This document shows positions 25,853 to 35,018 of a stretch of 64,000 nt of DNA, piece after piece. Origin of the DNA: Haloferula rosea (GTDB taxonomy: Bacteria > Verrucomicrobiota > Verrucomicrobiia > Verrucomicrobiales > Akkermansiaceae); the NCBI RefSeq assembly GCF_016595525.1, contig NZ_JAENII010000004.1, positions 345,420-409,419 on the forward strand, written 5' to 3'. Position numbers and translations under genes: made by a program. The notes below the pieces were generated by a model. That model saw only the letters and a program-made list of their open reading frames with translations, was not told where the DNA came from and made no database searches. The first letter of the stretch is position 1. Every line of letters begins with the position of its first letter.

Positions 25853-28800
25853 TCAATCGAGCGCGCGAACGCGGTAGAAGGTCCGGGGATCGGAGCCGTC
25901 GGCGAGGATGTCCACTTCGCTCTCCGGGCTGTCGGCGACGACGGTGGTGCCGAGGTCGGTCCAGTCGATGAGGTCCGTGCTTTCTTCGAAGCGGTAGGCA
26001 CGGCCGGGCACGGACTGCCAAGTGAGGGTGAGGGAGGAGGCGTCGCCATTGATGCGGGTGGCGTGCAGGTAGGAGCCGTTGTCGAGCGGGTCGGTGCCGG
26101 CCGTGTTTTCTTCGGCGTTGGTCTTGCCGTCGCCGTCCGGGTCGTCATCGGCATCGGGGACATCGGGGTTGGTGCCCCAGATGATTTCCCAGCTGTCGGA
26201 CAGCCCGTCGCTATCGCGATCGGTATCCGGATCGAACAACCATGCCTCTTCCAAGCGGGTGAAGGTGATGGTGTTGTAGTTATCCTTTTCGTAGAGCAGG
26301 CCGATCGAGTTGTCGGGCAGGATGCAGAGCGATGAGTAGGCGGAAGGGCCGGCGTAGACGAGGCGTGAGACGGGCCAGGTGATGCCGCCGTCGGTGGACA
26401 GGCGCAGGGTCATGCCATTGCGTCCGCCGGTGGCGGGGTTGGCGAAGAGGACGTATTCCTTGGGCGCGCCGGAGAAGGTGCTTTTCCACTGGATGACGCT
26501 GCCCTGGACCACGGGATCGGGGACGGCCGGGAGCCGGTAGAGGTCATCGACGACGCCGAGCTCGGTGGTGCCCCAGGTTCCGTCCCGCATGGGGGTGGCG
26601 CCGCCGGGGGTGTAGTGGGCCCAGGCGCGCAGGCCATTTCCCCCGGACGGGGTGCGGCAGGAAAAGAGGATGCGCCCGTCGTCCAGTTCGCAAAGGGTCA
26701 TCTCATTGGTCTGGACCGTTGTACTAGGGACGGCGGATCCGAAGGACCAGGTCTTACCTCCATCGGTGCTGAAGATGGAGCACGAGCGGACCTGGTTGAT
26801 GCCATCGCCGACGAGGTTTCCATCGCGGTACTGCGAGGGGAAGACGAGGGTGCCGTCCCTCATGACCAGACCGTGGCCGGGGCCCTGGAAGATGAGGTTC
26901 CAGTTGGGTTCTTCCTTCACATCGACGGTGATGTTGATGGGGGCGGACCAGGTGTCACCGCCATCGGTGCTCTTGGTGAGGACGTACTGGCCGGTCTCGG
27001 TGGGGTCGGTGCCGGGGCCGGAACCATTGTAGCCGTTGTTGCCGAATGACCACAGGGCGGCGACCCAGAGAGTATCGGTATTCGGGTCCCAGAGGATGCA
27101 TGGATCGCCGACGCCGTTCCCCAGTGAGCCGGGCACGCTGGCATCGAAATCGAGGATGATCTTCTGGGGCTCCCAGGTGATGCCTCCGTCGGTGCTGCGG
27201 TTGTAGGCGACATCGATGTCGCCGGGCAGGTCGCCGCCGAAGCCGTAGCGGTTGTCGTAGACCGCGTGCAGCACGCCGTCGCCATCGGTGGCGATGCCAG
27301 GGATGCGGTAGTTGGCATTCAAGCCATGGGCACCGCGGGTGCGGATGTCGGTGGAATAAGGCGTGAGATCGAGAGTGAGGACTCCGACGGGATCTCCGTC
27401 GCCGGGGATGAGGGTGCCGGCGTTTTCCCCGCTGAAGGTGAGGGTATCGATGCGGGCATCGAGCTCGGTGCCGAGGGCGGCCCAGCGTTCGGGCTCGATG
27501 GTGATCCAGAAGTGGTGGGTGCCTTCGTCGAGCGGCGCATTCAGGTTGAAGCTCAGGGTGTCGGTGGCCGGCGGCACGGCGGAGTCGAGCACGGGCCCGG
27601 AGGCGTCGAAGGACGGGTTGGTGCCGCCATCGATCACGCGGAGTCCGGCGGAGGAATCGAGCGTGCCGGGGGCGAGCGTGAGGGTGATGCTGTCGAGGGT
27701 GGTGGTGCCGGTCGTGGGGCCATCGACTTCGATCAACAGGAGCGGATGGGATCCGAAGCGTGGGATGCCGCGCGGGGTCTGCTGCACGCGGACCGCGAAG
27801 GGAGGGCCGGTTGGAGTGCCCCAGCGTGTCTGCCATGCGGTCTCGATGGCGGATATTTCCGATGGGTCTAGTACTTTCCGGTAAACGGCGAACTCGGTGA
27901 TTTCGCAGTCGAGATGGAGGAAGCTGCCGCCGCCATTGGAGGCGATGATGAGTCCTCGCAGGTCGGTGGTATCGGTGTCGGTGGGTGTGGCGATCCGGGT
28001 GCCGTTGATCCAGTGGCTCATGACGGAGGATCCCGAGGAGTCGTCGTAGGTGAAGACGTGGCGTTGCCATTGGCCGGTGGCGAGCGGGGCGGTGACTTGC
28101 CCGGTTTCGTTCCAGTCTGTGGTGGTGACAGCCATCTGCCACTGGTCGTTGCCGGTGCCTGCGCGGGTGCGACCCGTGCTGGTGGTGCCGTCGAAGAGGT
28201 AAGCCTGGGAGCTTTTCATGACGCGGCACATCACGGTGATGCTGCGACCGCTGGAAAGGGTGCCGAACTCGCTGCTCGACGCCCACAGGTCCTTGGTGCC
28301 GGAGAAGGTCATGATTTTCCGCGGCTCGCCATTTTCTGTGGTGCCTCTGCGCTGGGATGGACCACCGGCGACGGTGCGGGTGAGGTCTCGCGCGGCGCTG
28401 CCGTCGTTCAGGCTGGCCCAGCGTTCGATGACGTCGCCCGAGCCGGCTTGGGTGCCGTGATCGGAGACGTACCAGGCATGGAGGTCCGACCATGCGGGCA
28501 GGGATTCGGTGCCGAGTGCTCCGGTGCCGATCATTTCCGCGGCCATGCGCTCGCCGATGAGCAGCTGGCTGTCGGCGGTGTAGTGAAGCCCATCGTGCTG
28601 GGTGGTGCCGGCCGACGATGCGTAGCCGATGTCGGGCCGGGTGTTGGCAAGGGTCTGCTGGCGGCTGCGCGTGAGGTTGCGGTTGGTGCTCGAGCCGCCA
28701 GCAATCTCGCCTAAGACGCCGTTCAGTGGAGCGCTGGCGCCGAGGTCGGTCTGGAGGTTGTCGAGCAGGTCGTCGAAGCGGCTGTCGGCTTCATCGGCTT

Positions 28801-30616
28801 CGATGGCGTTGTTGCTTTCGCCTTGAAGGTAGAGGACCCCGGAGATGGTGAAGTCGGTGAACCCGGAGGGGATGGCCGCGGTGGCCGCGGTGACGGTGCT
28901 GACCAGGTGATCGTACATGTGGGAGTCGGAGGAGCCCTTGACCCAGAAGCTGTTTCCGCCGCCTCCGCGTGAGGCCTTGACGATGCCGAAGTCACGGTAG
29001 CCGGCGTCCCACAGCATCCGGGCAAATCCGATTTCCGGCCCCCAGTGATCGTCGTTGTTGGGGTAGTAGCCGCCTTGCTGGGGTGCGAGGTCGACCCAGA
29101 CCCCACCTGAGTCACCGAGGGCGTCGCTGCCTGCGGGCGTCCCGTCGGCGCGGTTGTTCCAGAAGAAGGGCACGTTCATGGCGCTCTCGGCCGGGTGGGT
29201 GCCGGGGGCATCGCGCCGCATGGTGGCATCGCTGGTCGCCAGGGTGCCGAGGGAGTTTGACTGACCGGTCAGGATGAAGATCCGGAGGGTGCGTCCATTG
29301 ACCGCGATCCCGACGGTGACGACGGCGGAGCCTCCGTTGCCATCCTCGATGGTGTAGGTGAAGGAATCCGTGCCCGCGAATCCGGGTGCGGGGGCGTAGG
29401 TCAGAGTGCCGTCGCCATTGTCGGTGACGCTGCCCCCATTGCTGGTCGACGTGTCGAAGGCGATGAGCGTCGGGGGGTCGCCATCGACGTCGGTGTCATT
29501 GTCCAGCAGGTCGTCGATGGAGATGAGCAGGGGAGAAGTGCCATTGAGTTCGAGTTCGTCGGTGCCGCCGAGCGGGGCATCGTTCACGCCCTGAATGGTG
29601 ACCGTGAGCAGGCCGGTCGAGGCTTCGCCACTGCCATCCGTCACGGTGTAGGCGATGGGTTCATTGGCGGACTGCCCGACACCGAGTGGGGCGTATCCGC
29701 CGGCGGGGTCGAAGGTGATCTCTCCGCCCGATTGGGAAACCATGGCGCCTGAATCGAGGACGCGGGCGGGTGAGAAGACGCGATGGGTCACCCGGTGGTA
29801 GGCGGCGGCCCCCTGGCCTCCGCTCGAGCCGGTTCCCCATTGGACGCCGGAGAAGCCGTTCGCCTCGCCCGACCAATTGCCGCCGTCCATCCTTGTGCCG
29901 TCGACAAGAAACGAGGCGGTGGAGGTGGTGGGGTCGTAGAGAATACTATAGTTGTGGTAGTTGTCGGTTCCGGTTCCCCCGCTGGTCAGGGTGATCGTTC
30001 CTCCTCCGCTGCCGACGAGGAGGGCGGTGAGGTCGTCATTGGCATCCAGATCGAGGAAGACGAGGAAGCGGCGGGTTCCATTGCCGAACTGGATGAGCGT
30101 GGAAACGCCCGAGTCGTAGTCGTCGACCATGCGGATCTCCGCATCCATGTGCCACCCGTGGCTGGTGGCATCGCTCAGCTCCGTGGGGGTGAGCGGGTGG
30201 GTGATCTGTAGGAATTGCCCGCCGCCTCCGGTTTGATCTCGGGCGACCCATGCATCGAGTCCGCTGCCATTGTCGTTGGCGACCCCGGTGCCTGTGAGGT
30301 TGCCGGTGCTCGGGTCGCCATCTTCGGTATCGTTCACCGTCCACGAGCCTCCCGCAGGCGTGGCGGGATCAGCGGGTGACCCGGTGGTGCCGGCATCGTA
30401 GTGGGCGGTGGTGCGGGTGAGGCCGAGCATTTCCAGCGACCCGCCGGGATCGACGGTGTCGTTGGTGAGGACATTTGTCGTCACCGGGGCGTCGGTGGCG
30501 AGGAGGCTGGCGGCATCCGGACTCGCAACTGGACCGGCAGCCGCGGTGGCAAGAAGGACCACGGTGGCAAGCAGGCTGGAGGCGATGGTGCCGGAAGGCT
30601 GGGTGAGATTCGTCAT
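25853..30616 (-). CDS. secreted sialate O-acetylesterase / exo-sialidase fusion
   Basis: A 1587-residue multidomain exported enzyme. Rough order: signal peptide (1-27); Ig/cadherin-like modules with VNDAPLGG and YTIEDGNGG (to about 440); a SASA-type esterase with FILTGQSNSLG (about 449), LYLQGESN and the catalytic-triad-like HDGLHY (about 675); a LamG-like lectin domain (about 690-930); a GH33 sialidase with YRIPG (about 1103) and four Asp boxes (STDGGITW, STDGGDTW, STDGGKTW, STDGGITW); a calcium-binding-like DRDSDGLSDSW stretch (about 1469); and a tail ending RTFYRVRALD. It would strip O-acetyl groups and release sialic acid from mucin-type glycans outside the cell. The operator-like palindrome lies about 120 bp upstream. 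Confidence 0.9.
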   Translation of the reverse strand: MTNLTQPSGTIASSLLATVVLLATAAAGPVASPDAASLLATDAPVTTNVLTNDTVDPGGSLEMLGLTRTTAHYDAGTTGSPADPATPAGGSWTVNDTEDGDPSTGNLTGTGVANDNGSGLDAWVARDQTGGGGQFLQITHPLTPTELSDATSHGWHMDAEIRMVDDYDSGVSTLIQFGNGTRRFLVFLDLDANDDLTALLVGSGGGTITLTSGGTGTDNYHNYSILYDPTTSTASFLVDGTRMDGGNWSGEANGFSGVQWGTGSSGGQGAAAYHRVTHRVFSPARVLDSGAMVSQSGGEITFDPAGGYAPLGVGQSANEPIAYTVTDGSGEASTGLLTVTIQGVNDAPLGGTDELELNGTSPLLISIDDLLDNDTDVDGDPPTLIAFDTSTSNGGSVTDNGDGTLTYAPAPGFAGTDSFTYTIEDGNGGSAVVTVGIAVNGRTLRIFILTGQSNSLGTLATSDATMRRDAPGTHPAESAMNVPFFWNNRADGTPAGSDALGDSGGVWVDLAPQQGGYYPNNDDHWGPEIGFARMLWDAGYRDFGIVKASRGGGGNSFWVKGSSDSHMYDHLVSTVTAATAAIPSGFTDFTISGVLYLQGESNNAIEADEADSRFDDLLDNLQTDLGASAPLNGVLGEIAGGSSTNRNLTRSRQQTLANTRPDIGYASSAGTTQHDGLHYTADSQLLIGERMAAEMIGTGALGTESLPAWSDLHAWYVSDHGTQAGSGDVIERWASLNDGSAARDLTRTVAGGPSQRRGTTENGEPRKIMTFSGTKDLWASSSEFGTLSSGRSITVMCRVMKSSQAYLFDGTTSTGRTRAGTGNDQWQMAVTTTDWNETGQVTAPLATGQWQRHVFTYDDSSGSSVMSHWINGTRIATPTDTDTTDLRGLIIASNGGGSFLHLDCEITEFAVYRKVLDPSEISAIETAWQTRWGTPTGPPFAVRVQQTPRGIPRFGSHPLLLIEVDGPTTGTTTLDSITLTLAPGTLDSSAGLRVIDGGTNPSFDASGPVLDSAVPPATDTLSFNLNAPLDEGTHHFWITIEPERWAALGTELDARIDTLTFSGENAGTLIPGDGDPVGVLTLDLTPYSTDIRTRGAHGLNANYRIPGIATDGDGVLHAVYDNRYGFGGDLPGDIDVAYNRSTDGGITWEPQKIILDFDASVPGSLGNGVGDPCILWDPNTDTLWVAALWSFGNNGYNGSGPGTDPTETGQYVLTKSTDGGDTWSAPINITVDVKEEPNWNLIFQGPGHGLVMRDGTLVFPSQYRDGNLVGDGINQVRSCSIFSTDGGKTWSFGSAVPSTTVQTNEMTLCELDDGRILFSCRTPSGGNGLRAWAHYTPGGATPMRDGTWGTTELGVVDDLYRLPAVPDPVVQGSVIQWKSTFSGAPKEYVLFANPATGGRNGMTLRLSTDGGITWPVSRLVYAGPSAYSSLCILPDNSIGLLYEKDNYNTITFTRLEEAWLFDPDTDRDSDGLSDSWEIIWGTNPDVPDADDDPDGDGKTNAEENTAGTDPLDNGSYLHATRINGDASSLTLTWQSVPGRAYRFEESTDLIDWTDLGTTVVADSPESEVDILADGSDPRTFYRVRALD

Positions 30617-30735
30617 CTGGGGAAATCGGGCGGAGTGTGTCGGCTGACACGGCGTGGCGGGTCGGCAGGCGACTCCACGGCATGGGGTTCCCCCTTACCT
30701 AGGCGTGGAAACAGCCGTCGGCAGGCAAACAGTCA

Positions 30736-30754
30736 TGGTTGGTAATTCCAACCA
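30736..30754. promoter_or_regulatory. 19-bp operator-like palindrome before the sialidase gene
   Basis: TGGTTGGTAATTCCAACCA: 7-bp arms TGGTTGG and CCAACCA are perfectly inverted around TAATT. It lies in the 177-bp gap between the regulator stop and the sialidase ATG, 120 bp upstream of the latter. A related site occurs at 38897-38915. The likely binder is the regulator encoded next door; that is inference. Confidence 0.6.
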
Positions 30755-30793
30755 GCTGGGTGGGACGGCGGCTAGCCGGCCGGGCCGCGTCCG

Positions 30794-31873
30794 TCAGCGC
30801 GTGCGTACTGGCCCGATGGATTTGCCCTTCCTGAAGTCGGGATTGATCCATGGGTTGCCGCCTGAGCGACCATGACCCTGACAGAGGACCTCGATGCGCC
30901 GGACCAAACGGCGGGCGACCATTTCAGGGGAGGTCCAGTAGCCACTGATCTCGGGCAGCAGGTGGTCGAGAAAGGGTTCGTGGCCGAGGCTGAGGAGGCT
31001 GACCTCCTCGGGGACGCGCAGGCCCTGGAGGTTGAGCCAGCTCAGGGCGGTGACGGTTTGCCGGGGGCGACTGGCGATCACGGCGGTGGGTGGCTTGTTC
31101 GACCGGAACACGCGGTTGAGCACCTTTGCCGTGCCTTCGGCGGTGCCGTCCTCCTCGGCGACCACGACTTCGAAACCCGGCTCTCCGAGCGATGAAATCC
31201 CGTGCACGGCGGCCTGGACGCCCATCAGCGCATCAGGGGGTGTGAGCACGGCGACCCGTCGGTGACCGAGGCGCCAGAGCGCGCCAGCACCATGACGTCC
31301 GGCGGCGGCCCAATCGATGTCGAGATGGGGTAGGGTGATGCCTTCGTGCGGGTAGCCGCGGATCAAGCAGGGGGTGCCGGTCTGCTCCATGCTGCGCTGG
31401 ATGGCGGCGGAGGAACGGTGAAGGATCCACGCGTTGCAGGGCTCTTCCTTGAGGAGCTCGCGCAGTCGCTTGCCGGGCCGCGCCGAATGGAACCATGACG
31501 GGGAAAAGACGGCGAGCGAGCCACCGAGCGAGGCAAGAGCCATGCGGATCCGGTCGACTTCGAGCAGGGTTGGCTGGGGGAGCAACTCGAGATTCTTCGA
31601 CGACAGCAGGCCGACGCGGATGGCGTGCGTGGATGGGTCGTAGTCGGTGGCTTGCTGGATGAGCACCTTTCTCCGGGTGCCTTTCGCCGCCGGGGAGATC
31701 ACTCCTTCTTTCTCAAGCTGCTGAAGGGCCAGTCGCACGGTGTCGCGGCCGACCTGGAGGGTATCGGCAATCCGGCGCTCGCCGGGCAGGTCATTGGACC
31801 AATCGCCTTGGGCGATGCGGGATTTCATGACCCGGACGCACTCGCCGACCAAGCTGCTCCGGAGGGGGATCAT
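30794..31873 (-). CDS. GntR-type DNA-binding / LacI-type ligand-binding regulator
   Basis: A 359-residue transcription factor. Residues 1-75 form a GntR winged helix (MKSRIAQGDW, LPGERRIADTLQVGRDTVRLALQQLEKEG). From about 85 a periplasmic-binding-protein-like sugar sensor follows (RVGLLSSKN, WAAAGRHGAGALWRLGHRRVAVLTPPDA, TAVIASRPRQTVTAL, SLLSLGHEPF). This hybrid is common in the phylum for sugar operons. It starts at the ATG at 31873 (MIPLRSSLVGE). It lies between the sialidase gene and the divergent transporter operon, so it likely controls both, with sialic acid or a breakdown product as effector. Confidence 0.85.
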   Translation of the reverse strand: MIPLRSSLVGECVRVMKSRIAQGDWSNDLPGERRIADTLQVGRDTVRLALQQLEKEGVISPAAKGTRRKVLIQQATDYDPSTHAIRVGLLSSKNLELLPQPTLLEVDRIRMALASLGGSLAVFSPSWFHSARPGKRLRELLKEEPCNAWILHRSSAAIQRSMEQTGTPCLIRGYPHEGITLPHLDIDWAAAGRHGAGALWRLGHRRVAVLTPPDALMGVQAAVHGISSLGEPGFEVVVAEEDGTAEGTAKVLNRVFRSNKPPTAVIASRPRQTVTALSWLNLQGLRVPEEVSLLSLGHEPFLDHLLPEISGYWTSPEMVARRLVRRIEVLCQGHGRSGGNPWINPDFRKGKSIGPVRTR

Positions 31874-32261
31874 CGCATCGCTCACAATCCGATTGGATAC
31901 ATGCTCGCTCGGGGCCCGGCAACCATGGAACCAACCAGTTGGCATCCAACCGGTCTGGTGAGCCAACCATGGGAAAACATTACCACCGACCAGTGGCCGA
32001 GTGCTACGGCTTGCACAGATCGGCAATGCAAGCGCTCGAAATCCATGGATGGGGACGAGGTGGCGGTGACTCCCATGGAGGCATCCGCTGCTTTCGGCGA
32101 CGCCATGGCCGGATGATCCGGGCGTGTGGATGGCTGGTTGAAACCAAGGGCGTGTGCTTCCCGTGGAGCAGTGGGGAGGGCGCGTCCTTGGCAGTCGGTG
32201 CCGGAATCGGGCAGACTGGATTTCGACCCGATGGGATCGCCGTCGATGTGAGTGCAAAGGC
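31874..32261. promoter_or_regulatory. divergent promoter region of regulator and transporter operon
   Basis: This 388-bp gap has no supported gene. It contains several TTGG/CCAA-rich stretches: a weak 19-bp match to the operator (CGGTCTGGTGAGCCAACCA, 31951-31969, 78 bp before the regulator ATG), a TTGGCATCCAA palindrome (31939-31949) and a TGGTTGAAACCA palindrome (32135-32146) 116 bp before the transporter start. An AAAGG just before 32262 may serve as the ribosome binding site. Core promoter boxes are not clear. Confidence 0.4.
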
Positions 32262-35018
32262 ATGATGATGACCATGGACCAGAGAAACAACCTTCCCCGA
32301 CTCGGTCGGCTAGCCGTTCTGTGGTGGTGCTTGCTTGGCATGACCGTGGCGGTGGCGGGCGATGGGCTTTTCGAGTGGGATCGGCTACCTGCGATGCCCG
32401 ACAAGCATGGCTTCGCGGGGGTGCATGCGGGAGTGCTCGGTGGGGACGCGGACGACGCCTCGCTGATCGTCGTGGGGGGCGCAAATTTCCCCGATGGCCT
32501 GCCGTGGGAAGGTGGTCGGAAGGTGTATCACGATGGCATCCATGTGCTGCCACTTGGGACTCGAGGGAGCTGGCGGAAGTGGTCCGAGCCATGGCCTGAG
32601 GCGGTGGGCTACGGGATGTCGGTGAATCTTCCCGATGGCAGCTGCCTTTTCATGGGGGGGAAGCAGGTGGATGCGGCCAGCGGGAAGGAACGTGCTTTGG
32701 CTTCCGTGCACGTCGTGCGTGATGTGGATGGCGAGATCGAGTTCACGAAGGGACCGGACCTGCCGGAAGGTCGTACCGATGGTGTGGCTGTCGTGGTGGG
32801 GACGAGGGTTTTCGTGTTCGCCGGAGTGGGGAACCCGGGAGGGGATCCCGAGGCGGGTTTCGAGGTGCTTCAGTCGGCCGTGGTGCTCGATACCAGTGTG
32901 CCTCAGGATGCGTGGAAGTGGGAAAGCGTGCCGTGGCCCGAGGCCTCGGCCGGAGTGCCTGCCCGCGGCCGGATGCTGCCGGTGGTGGGAGTCCGGGGGG
33001 GTGACGTGTTTCTCATCGGCGGCAGGGATTTTGCTGATCCGGCGGTTGTCGATGAGCAGGCCGACGAGCGGATCTTTGATCTGGATTTCCTCGCCGACGG
33101 CTACGCCCTCGATACCGACAGGATGAGTTGGCGGCGGATTGCCGACCTGCCCCATGGTTTGTCGGCGGCGCCATCTACGGCGGTTCAAGTAGGTGCCACG
33201 CATCTGGCGGTGCTCGGTGGGGTGCCGGTGGACTTTCTGAAGGAGCAGGTGGCTGCGAGACCGGAGATCAATGGTCAGGGTACGGCGCATCCGGGGTTCC
33301 CTGCGGATGTGCTCGTTTACGATACCCTCACCGACACCTGGGCGTCGGGCGGCGTGATGGCGAAGCAGGTCGGGCCGGACCATGAAAGCAATCCGGCGGG
33401 GAGTCTGTGGGCGCCGGTGACGACCCCGGTGGTCACGTGGAAGGGTCAGGTGATCCTGCCGACCGGTGAGGTGAAGCCGGGCATCCGTTCGCCCCAGGTT
33501 CTGATCGGCAAGCCGCTGGCTCAGCCGAAGCATTTCGGGTGGGTCAACTGGACCGTGGTGGCGGTCTATCTCCTCGGCATGGTGGGGGTGGGTTACTGGT
33601 TCATGAAGCGGGAGTCGGCCAGCAGCACCGATGCGTATTTCCGGGGCGGCCAGCGGGTTCCGTGGTGGGTGGCGGGACTGTCGATTTTCGCGACGATGCT
33701 CAGCGCGCTGACCTTCATGGGCATTCCGGCGCGGGCGTATCAAACCGATGTCACCTGGTACATCGGCCAGCTTCCGATTCTGATCGTCGTGCCGTTGGTG
33801 GTGTTCTGCTACCTTCCGTTCTTCCGCAAACTCGACCTGACCAGTGCTTACGAGTACCTTGAAAGGCGGTTCAACGTGGCGACGCGCGTCTTCGCCAGCC
33901 TGTCCTTCGTGCTCTTCCACATCGGCCGGATCGCGATCGTGCTCTATCTCCCGGCGCTGGCGCTGGCGGCGGTGTCCGACATCGGTGTGATTCCCTCCAT
34001 CCTTGTGATCGGCGTGCTGTGTGTGATCTACACCGTGATGGGCGGGATCGAGGCGGTGGTCTGGACGGATGCGATCCAGGCGCTGGTGCTGATGGGCGGG
34101 GCCATCCTGTGTTTTGCGCTGGTCGTGATGCGGCTGGATGGAGGGGTCGGTGAGGTCTGGACGATCGCGAACTCCGACAGCAAGTTGTTCGAGAACCTGC
34201 AGTGGAAGAACTTCGACATCGCCGATGGTACGACGAGTGCCGTGGTTCTCTTCGTCGCTTTCTTCTTCAATTCGCTGGTGCCTTACACGTCCGGCCAGGA
34301 TGTGGTGCAGCGCTACGTGACCACCCGCGACCTTGGCGCCGCGAGGAAGTCGCTGTGGACGACAATGTGGATGTCGGTTTTCGGGTCGATGGTGTTCTTC
34401 GGGCTCGGGGTGGCCATCTACGCGTTCTACAAGACCCATCCCGCGCAGTTGGATCCGGCGTTGCCGAAGACCGACAGCATCCTGCCGTTCTTCATCATGC
34501 AGCAGCTGCCGGTCGGGGTGTCCGGGTTGATTGTGGCGGCGGTGTTCGCGGCTTCGCAGTCGACCATTTCCAGTTCGCTCAACAGCGTGGCGACCGCGTG
34601 GATCAAGGACTTCGATGCACGGCTGATCCGGCCGGGGCGAAGCGATGACACCTATCTCCGGGCGGCCAAGTGGGTCGTGTTTCTGATCGGGGTGCTGGGG
34701 ATTGGAGTGGCGTGCATCATGGCCACCTCCGACATCGAGAGCGCCTTCAAGACCTTCAACAAGTTGATTGGACTGACGGCGGGGGCGCTTGGTGGGTTGT
34801 TTGCGCTCGGGGTCTTCACCAAGCGCGCGAATGGGATCGGGGCCATGATCGGGGCGGTGGTCGGCTTCGCGACCGTCCTCGGGCTCTACTTTTCCGGCTC
34901 TCCGGTCTCCGGGCTGCTGTATGCCTTCATCGGCTTCGGCTGCTGTTTTGTGGTCGGGTATGGGGTGAGCCTGATGACGGGGGTCGACCGCGGGCGCGGG
35001 CTGTCCATGCACGGATGA
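32262..35018 (+). CDS. N-acetylneuraminate mutarotase (NanM-like) fused to sodium:solute symporter
   Basis: A 918-residue fusion. After a signal-peptide-like segment (about residues 10-28), residues 30-410 form a kelch-type beta-propeller like NanM (WDRLPAMPDKHGFAG, GGANFPDG, VVGTRVFVFAGVG, VFLIGGRD, LAVLGGVP). This domain interconverts anomers of sialic acid in the periplasm. From about 425 a sodium:solute symporter of roughly 13 helices begins (FRGGQRVPWWVAGLSIFATM, PYTSGQDVVQRY, AASQSTISSSLNSVAT). The fusion would hand the preferred anomer directly to the transporter. Four ATGs are possible (32262, 32265, 32268, 32274). It overlaps the next gene by 4 bases. Confidence 0.88.
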   Translation: MMMTMDQRNNLPRLGRLAVLWWCLLGMTVAVAGDGLFEWDRLPAMPDKHGFAGVHAGVLGGDADDASLIVVGGANFPDGLPWEGGRKVYHDGIHVLPLGTRGSWRKWSEPWPEAVGYGMSVNLPDGSCLFMGGKQVDAASGKERALASVHVVRDVDGEIEFTKGPDLPEGRTDGVAVVVGTRVFVFAGVGNPGGDPEAGFEVLQSAVVLDTSVPQDAWKWESVPWPEASAGVPARGRMLPVVGVRGGDVFLIGGRDFADPAVVDEQADERIFDLDFLADGYALDTDRMSWRRIADLPHGLSAAPSTAVQVGATHLAVLGGVPVDFLKEQVAARPEINGQGTAHPGFPADVLVYDTLTDTWASGGVMAKQVGPDHESNPAGSLWAPVTTPVVTWKGQVILPTGEVKPGIRSPQVLIGKPLAQPKHFGWVNWTVVAVYLLGMVGVGYWFMKRESASSTDAYFRGGQRVPWWVAGLSIFATMLSALTFMGIPARAYQTDVTWYIGQLPILIVVPLVVFCYLPFFRKLDLTSAYEYLERRFNVATRVFASLSFVLFHIGRIAIVLYLPALALAAVSDIGVIPSILVIGVLCVIYTVMGGIEAVVWTDAIQALVLMGGAILCFALVVMRLDGGVGEVWTIANSDSKLFENLQWKNFDIADGTTSAVVLFVAFFFNSLVPYTSGQDVVQRYVTTRDLGAARKSLWTTMWMSVFGSMVFFGLGVAIYAFYKTHPAQLDPALPKTDSILPFFIMQQLPVGVSGLIVAAVFAASQSTISSSLNSVATAWIKDFDARLIRPGRSDDTYLRAAKWVVFLIGVLGIGVACIMATSDIESAFKTFNKLIGLTAGALGGLFALGVFTKRANGIGAMIGAVVGFATVLGLYFSGSPVSGLLYAFIGFGCCFVVGYGVSLMTGVDRGRGLSMHG

